Part shown: positions 6,590-8,281 of the stretch, one piece after another
Layout: every line of letters begins with the position of its first letter
How positions within the stretch are numbered: the stretch's first letter is position 1
NCBI GenBank assembly: GCA_937907215.1
Contig: CALESG010000029.1
Location: 1-8,281 of the forward strand
Source of the DNA: an uncultured Ruminococcus sp.
Lineage (GTDB): Bacteria > Bacillota > Clostridia > Oscillospirales > Ruminococcaceae
Reading direction: 5' to 3'
DNA: 8,281 bases
Program-made: the position numbers and the translations under genes
The notes under the pieces: generated by a model
Told to the model about the DNA's origin: nothing
Database searches by the model: none
What the model saw: the letters and a program-made list of their open reading frames with translations, nothing else

Positions 6590-7065
6590 GGAAGATTTCT
6601 GTAATATTCACCATAATCAAGTCCATATCCTATTACAAATTTATCCGGTATAGTAAACAAAGTCATATCAGCATTAAAATCGACCTCACGTCTTGAAGGT
6701 TTGTCCAGTAAAGTTATTACATGAAATGATAACGGATCTCTCTTTTTCAAAAGTTCTGCAATATCTTTTAACGTTCTACCTGTATCTATAATATCTTCTA
6801 CTATTACAACATGATATTTACTTATATCTTGTGTTAAATCAAGTGTTATTTTTACATTGCCACAAGAATGTGTGCCGTCATAGTAACTGCTTGCAGCCAT
6901 AAAACCTATCTCACAAGGCACACTTACTTCCCTACATAAATCAGCCATAAATACAAAAGCACCTTTTAAAATACTAGCAATTTTTATTTTTTCCTTTATT
7001 TCGTTTTCAGTAATAAGTGCTTTTTTTATACCTTTCTCATATTTATCTGACGAAATCATTTCCAT
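6556..7065 (-). CDS. hpt: Hypoxanthine phosphoribosyltransferase, N-terminal region shortened
   Basis: Purine salvage enzyme joining hypoxanthine or guanine to PRPP to give IMP or GMP. The 169-residue product keeps the diphosphate loop LKGA (33-36), the SSY of the mobile loop (59-61), the PRPP motif VVIVEDIIDTGRTL with E90, D91 and D94, K122 in LLDKPS, and the purine-binding KFVIGYGLDY (142-151). The oddity is between ITENEIKEKIK and ASILKGA: compared with my recollection of B. subtilis Hpt (180 residues), about 16 residues that form the rest of the first helix and lead into the first core strand are absent. The frame stays open. Whether the enzyme is active is therefore uncertain. The ATG at 7065 is chosen for the strong AAAGGAGAGG (7075-7084). 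A GTG at 7119 would add 18 residues without such a site. The gene converges with and overlaps the radical SAM gene. Confidence 0.92.
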   Translation of the reverse strand: MEMISSDKYEKGIKKALITENEIKEKIKIASILKGAFVFMADLCREVSVPCEIGFMAASSYYDGTHSCGNVKITLDLTQDISKYHVVIVEDIIDTGRTLKDIAELLKKRDPLSFHVITLLDKPSRREVDFNADMTLFTIPDKFVIGYGLDYGEYYRNLPYIAEYVESSE

Positions 7066-7074
7066 AATAATATA

Positions 7075-7084
7075 CCTCTCCTTT
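7075..7084 (-). promoter_or_regulatory. Ribosome binding site fixing the hpt start
   Basis: AAAGGAGAGG on the minus strand ends 9 nt before the ATG at 7065-7063. It rules out the longer reading from the GTG at 7119, which would place this site inside the coding region. Confidence 0.8.
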
Positions 7085-7146
7085 ATATTACATTTTAACT
7101 TAGAGTAGTTTTTATTCACATGATCACTATGTGGATAGATTCTTAT

Positions 7147-7155
7147 ATTATAACA
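7147..7155 (-). promoter_or_regulatory. Extended -10 promoter element of hpt
   Basis: On the minus strand TGTTATAAT (7155-7147) is a perfect TATAAT with the extended TGn element. No convincing -35 box is visible, which is common for extended -10 promoters. The transcript would begin near 7140 and carry a leader of about 75 nt that includes a short inverted repeat (CACAT 7117-7121, ATGTG 7129-7133). Confidence 0.55.
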
Positions 7156-7194
7156 TATAATTATGAAATATTTATAATTGTATTTATATGTTAA

Positions 7195-7222
7195 TTAAAT
7201 AGTAATAATTATTTGTTATAAT
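7195..7222 (+). promoter_or_regulatory. Extended -10 promoter of the short-chain dehydrogenase gene
   Basis: TGTTATAAT (7214-7222) gives a perfect TATAAT with TGn. A weak -35-like TTAAAT (7195-7200) stands 16 bp before it. Upstream DNA from 7155 to 7223 has no C on the plus strand and only a few G, like an A+T-rich UP element. The start would be near 7229, leaving about 40 nt of leader. Confidence 0.6.
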
Positions 7223-7253
7223 ACTAATATCAAGTGCTATACGGCACGTTTTT

Positions 7254-7260
7254 AGGAGGA
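7254..7260 (+). promoter_or_regulatory. Ribosome binding site fixing the dehydrogenase start
   Basis: AGGAGGA lies 9 nt before the ATG at 7270. An in-frame GTG at 7234 lies upstream of this site, so the reading that begins there is too long by 12 codons. Confidence 0.85.
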
Positions 7261-7269
7261 ATATTTATT

Positions 7270-8016
7270 ATGAGATTAAAAGACAAGGTAGCTATAATCA
7301 CTGGCGGTAGCAGAGGTATTGGTTTTGCAACTGCAAAAGCATTTTTAAAGGAAGGTGCAGCTGTTGCTGTTGCAGCAAGTTCACAAGCTAATGCGGACAA
7401 GGCAGTTGATAAATTAAAAGCAGAATATCCAAATTCTTCAATAATGGGAATCAGTCCTGCACTTGGTGATTTTGAAAGCGTAAAAAATGCATTTAATAGT
7501 GTATATGAAAATTTTGGAAAAATTGATATTCTTGTAAACAATGCGGGAACGTCTGAAAGTACTCCTCTTGCAAATTATACTGACGAGCTTTTTTCAAAGG
7601 TGATGACTCTTAATGTAAATGGTGTATTTAACGCAACAAAAGCAGCAGCTGACATTATGGCAGTTAGCGGCAGTGGTGTTATTCTTAATACATCTTCAAT
7701 GGTAAGTATATACGGTCAGCCAAGCGGTGTAGCTTATCCTACATCAAAATTTGCAGTAAACGGATTTACAGTATCTCTTGCACGTGAACTCGGTCCAAAA
7801 GGAATTAGAGTAAATGCTGTAGCACCAGGAATTACTGAAACAGATATGATGAAAGCTGTACCAAAGGAAGTTATTGAACCTCTTATTTCAAAAATTCCTC
7901 TTCGCAGACTTGGACAGCCTGAAGACATTGCAAATGCATTTGTTTTCCTTGCATCTGATGAAGCCTCTTATATAACAGGTGTTGTTTTAAGTGTAGACGG
8001 AATGGCAAGAGATTAA
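7270..8016 (+). CDS. Short-chain dehydrogenase/reductase, FabG-like (probably NADP(H)-dependent)
   Basis: The 248-residue product is a classical short-chain dehydrogenase of usual length. The cofactor loop is T11-GGSRGIG, NNAG is at 90-93, and the catalytic tetrad is N115, S143, Y156 and K160 with family spacing (YxxxK). R15 in the glycine loop, and S37-S38 after the second strand instead of an acidic residue, favour NADP(H) over NAD. The C-terminal PLRRLGQPEDIA and YITG stretches are typical of FabG and close relatives. Substrate is unknown: it may be a 3-oxoacyl-ACP reductase, but it stands alone without fatty-acid synthesis genes, so it may reduce other carbonyls or sugars. The end, VDGMARD, has one glycine where relatives often have two. 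It has its own promoter, ribosome binding site and terminator, so it appears to be a one-gene unit. Confidence 0.93.
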   Translation: MRLKDKVAIITGGSRGIGFATAKAFLKEGAAVAVAASSQANADKAVDKLKAEYPNSSIMGISPALGDFESVKNAFNSVYENFGKIDILVNNAGTSESTPLANYTDELFSKVMTLNVNGVFNATKAAADIMAVSGSGVILNTSSMVSIYGQPSGVAYPTSKFAVNGFTVSLARELGPKGIRVNAVAPGITETDMMKAVPKEVIEPLISKIPLRRLGQPEDIANAFVFLASDEASYITGVVLSVDGMARD

Positions 8017-8039
8017 AATTTATATTTAGATTTAAAATT

Positions 8040-8075
8040 GGCTGTTGCAGAGGTTTGAGTTGCAACAGCCTTTTT
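8040..8075 (+). terminator. Rho-independent terminator of the dehydrogenase gene
   Basis: GGCTGTTGCA (8040-8049) pairs perfectly with TGCAACAGCC (8061-8070), a 10-bp stem with an 11-nt loop followed by TTTTT. It lies 23 bp after the stop codon at 8016. On the minus strand the stem is followed by AATTTT, so it might also stop leftward transcription weakly. Confidence 0.92.
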
Positions 8076-8117
8076 GCATCCTGAAAACATCCTGTTTAAC
8101 TGGTTATTCAAAATGAT

Positions 8118-8225
8118 TTAGATATGGATAAAAACACCTCCAGTGAGAGAACTTGTGCCTGAGAAATTCTCAATTTCAAGCTTGTTTTTAATATCATCGT
8201 AATTTGTTTCAATATTACACTGCAT
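8118..8225 (-). other. Short minus-strand reading frame, possible gene fragment of unknown function
   Basis: The frame encodes 35 residues from an ATG at 8225 to TAA at 8118: MQCNIETNYDDIKNK, then a Ser/Gly-rich stretch ending GGVFIHI. No ribosome binding site precedes the ATG. The same frame is open for seven codons further upstream (LIGTSSH) before a TAG. The stretch GTSS occurs twice, 27 residues apart, from a 13-bp near-repeat in the DNA. The composition looks protein-like rather than random, so this may be the C-terminal end of a decayed gene or of one continuing past the right edge after a frame break. I do not recognise it. Confidence 0.22.
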
Positions 8226-8240
8226 ATGAGAACTTGTACC
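8147..8240. repeat. Pair of 13-bp direct repeats 81 bp apart
   Basis: GAGAACTTGTGCC (8147-8159) and GAGAACTTGTACC (8228-8240) differ at one base. The offset of 81 bp is exactly 27 codons, so in the minus-strand reading frame both copies encode G-T-S-S. Confidence 0.5.
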
Positions 8241-8281
8241 AATAAGCTAAAAACGTTTTAACAGAGTATGCAGATGTGAAA

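Noticed and set aside
7066..7119. Longer hpt start at a GTG
   Set aside because: The strong AAAGGAGAGG at 7075-7084 lies inside the extension and serves the ATG at 7065. The added residues do not resemble the family.
7230..7541. 103-codon minus-strand frame over the dehydrogenase start
   Set aside because: It is a shadow of the dehydrogenase gene, whose full set of catalytic motifs is on the plus strand.
8161..8171. Small palindrome GAGAAATTCTC
   Set aside because: It has a 5-bp stem with a single central base. Such a short A+T-rich palindrome is expected by chance and has no T-run or nearby promoter.
1..8281. Mobile elements, CRISPR arrays, tRNA or rRNA genes, defence systems
   Set aside because: I looked on both strands and saw no transposase or integrase motifs, no regularly spaced repeats, no cloverleaf-like sequence and no toxin-antitoxin or nuclease gene. 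The genes are conserved housekeeping types.

Overview
The window is A+T-rich chromosomal DNA with strong AGGAGG-type ribosome binding sites. Its backbone (miaB, a YlbF/YmcA-family gene, mutS, then apparently mutL) matches the mutS locus of low-GC Gram-positives. The coding style and the ferredoxin-like flavoprotein suggest an anaerobic Clostridia member, plausibly Ruminococcus-like. That placement is inference from style and gene order, not from a marker gene. I see no mobile element, phage gene, CRISPR array, tRNA or rRNA.

Left two thirds (1-5327, minus strand): a single apparent operon read right to left. A good promoter (5299-5327) drives miaB (tRNA 2-methylthio-i6A synthase), a YlbF/YmcA-family regulator with a cysteine-rich tail, mutS, a flavodoxin-fold protein with an iron-sulfur-type cysteine motif, and what looks like the first five codons of mutL cut by the window edge. 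Gaps are 14, 21, 52 and 41 bp. The YlbF ribosome binding site overlaps the miaB stop codon.

Middle (5261-5644): a 384-bp gene-poor divergent region. It holds the miaB promoter, a candidate plus-strand promoter with a roughly 200-nt leader, and a hairpin with a T-run on the minus strand.

Right third: a plus-strand radical SAM gene of the YtqA/YhcC family converges with and overlaps a minus-strand hypoxanthine phosphoribosyltransferase gene by 34 bp, with no terminator between them. The phosphoribosyltransferase appears about 16 residues short in its N-terminal region while keeping its visible active-site motifs. A very A+T-rich divergent promoter region separates it from a plus-strand FabG-like short-chain dehydrogenase, which ends at a clear intrinsic terminator. 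The last 200 bp hold only a short minus-strand reading frame of unknown nature with an in-phase 13-bp repeat.

Most of this is conserved housekeeping: tRNA modification, mismatch repair, purine salvage and a reductase. I do not see a convincing new multi-gene system. The points most worth following are the flavoprotein placed between mutS and mutL, the shortened phosphoribosyltransferase, and the overlapping convergent pair with a possible antisense stop.
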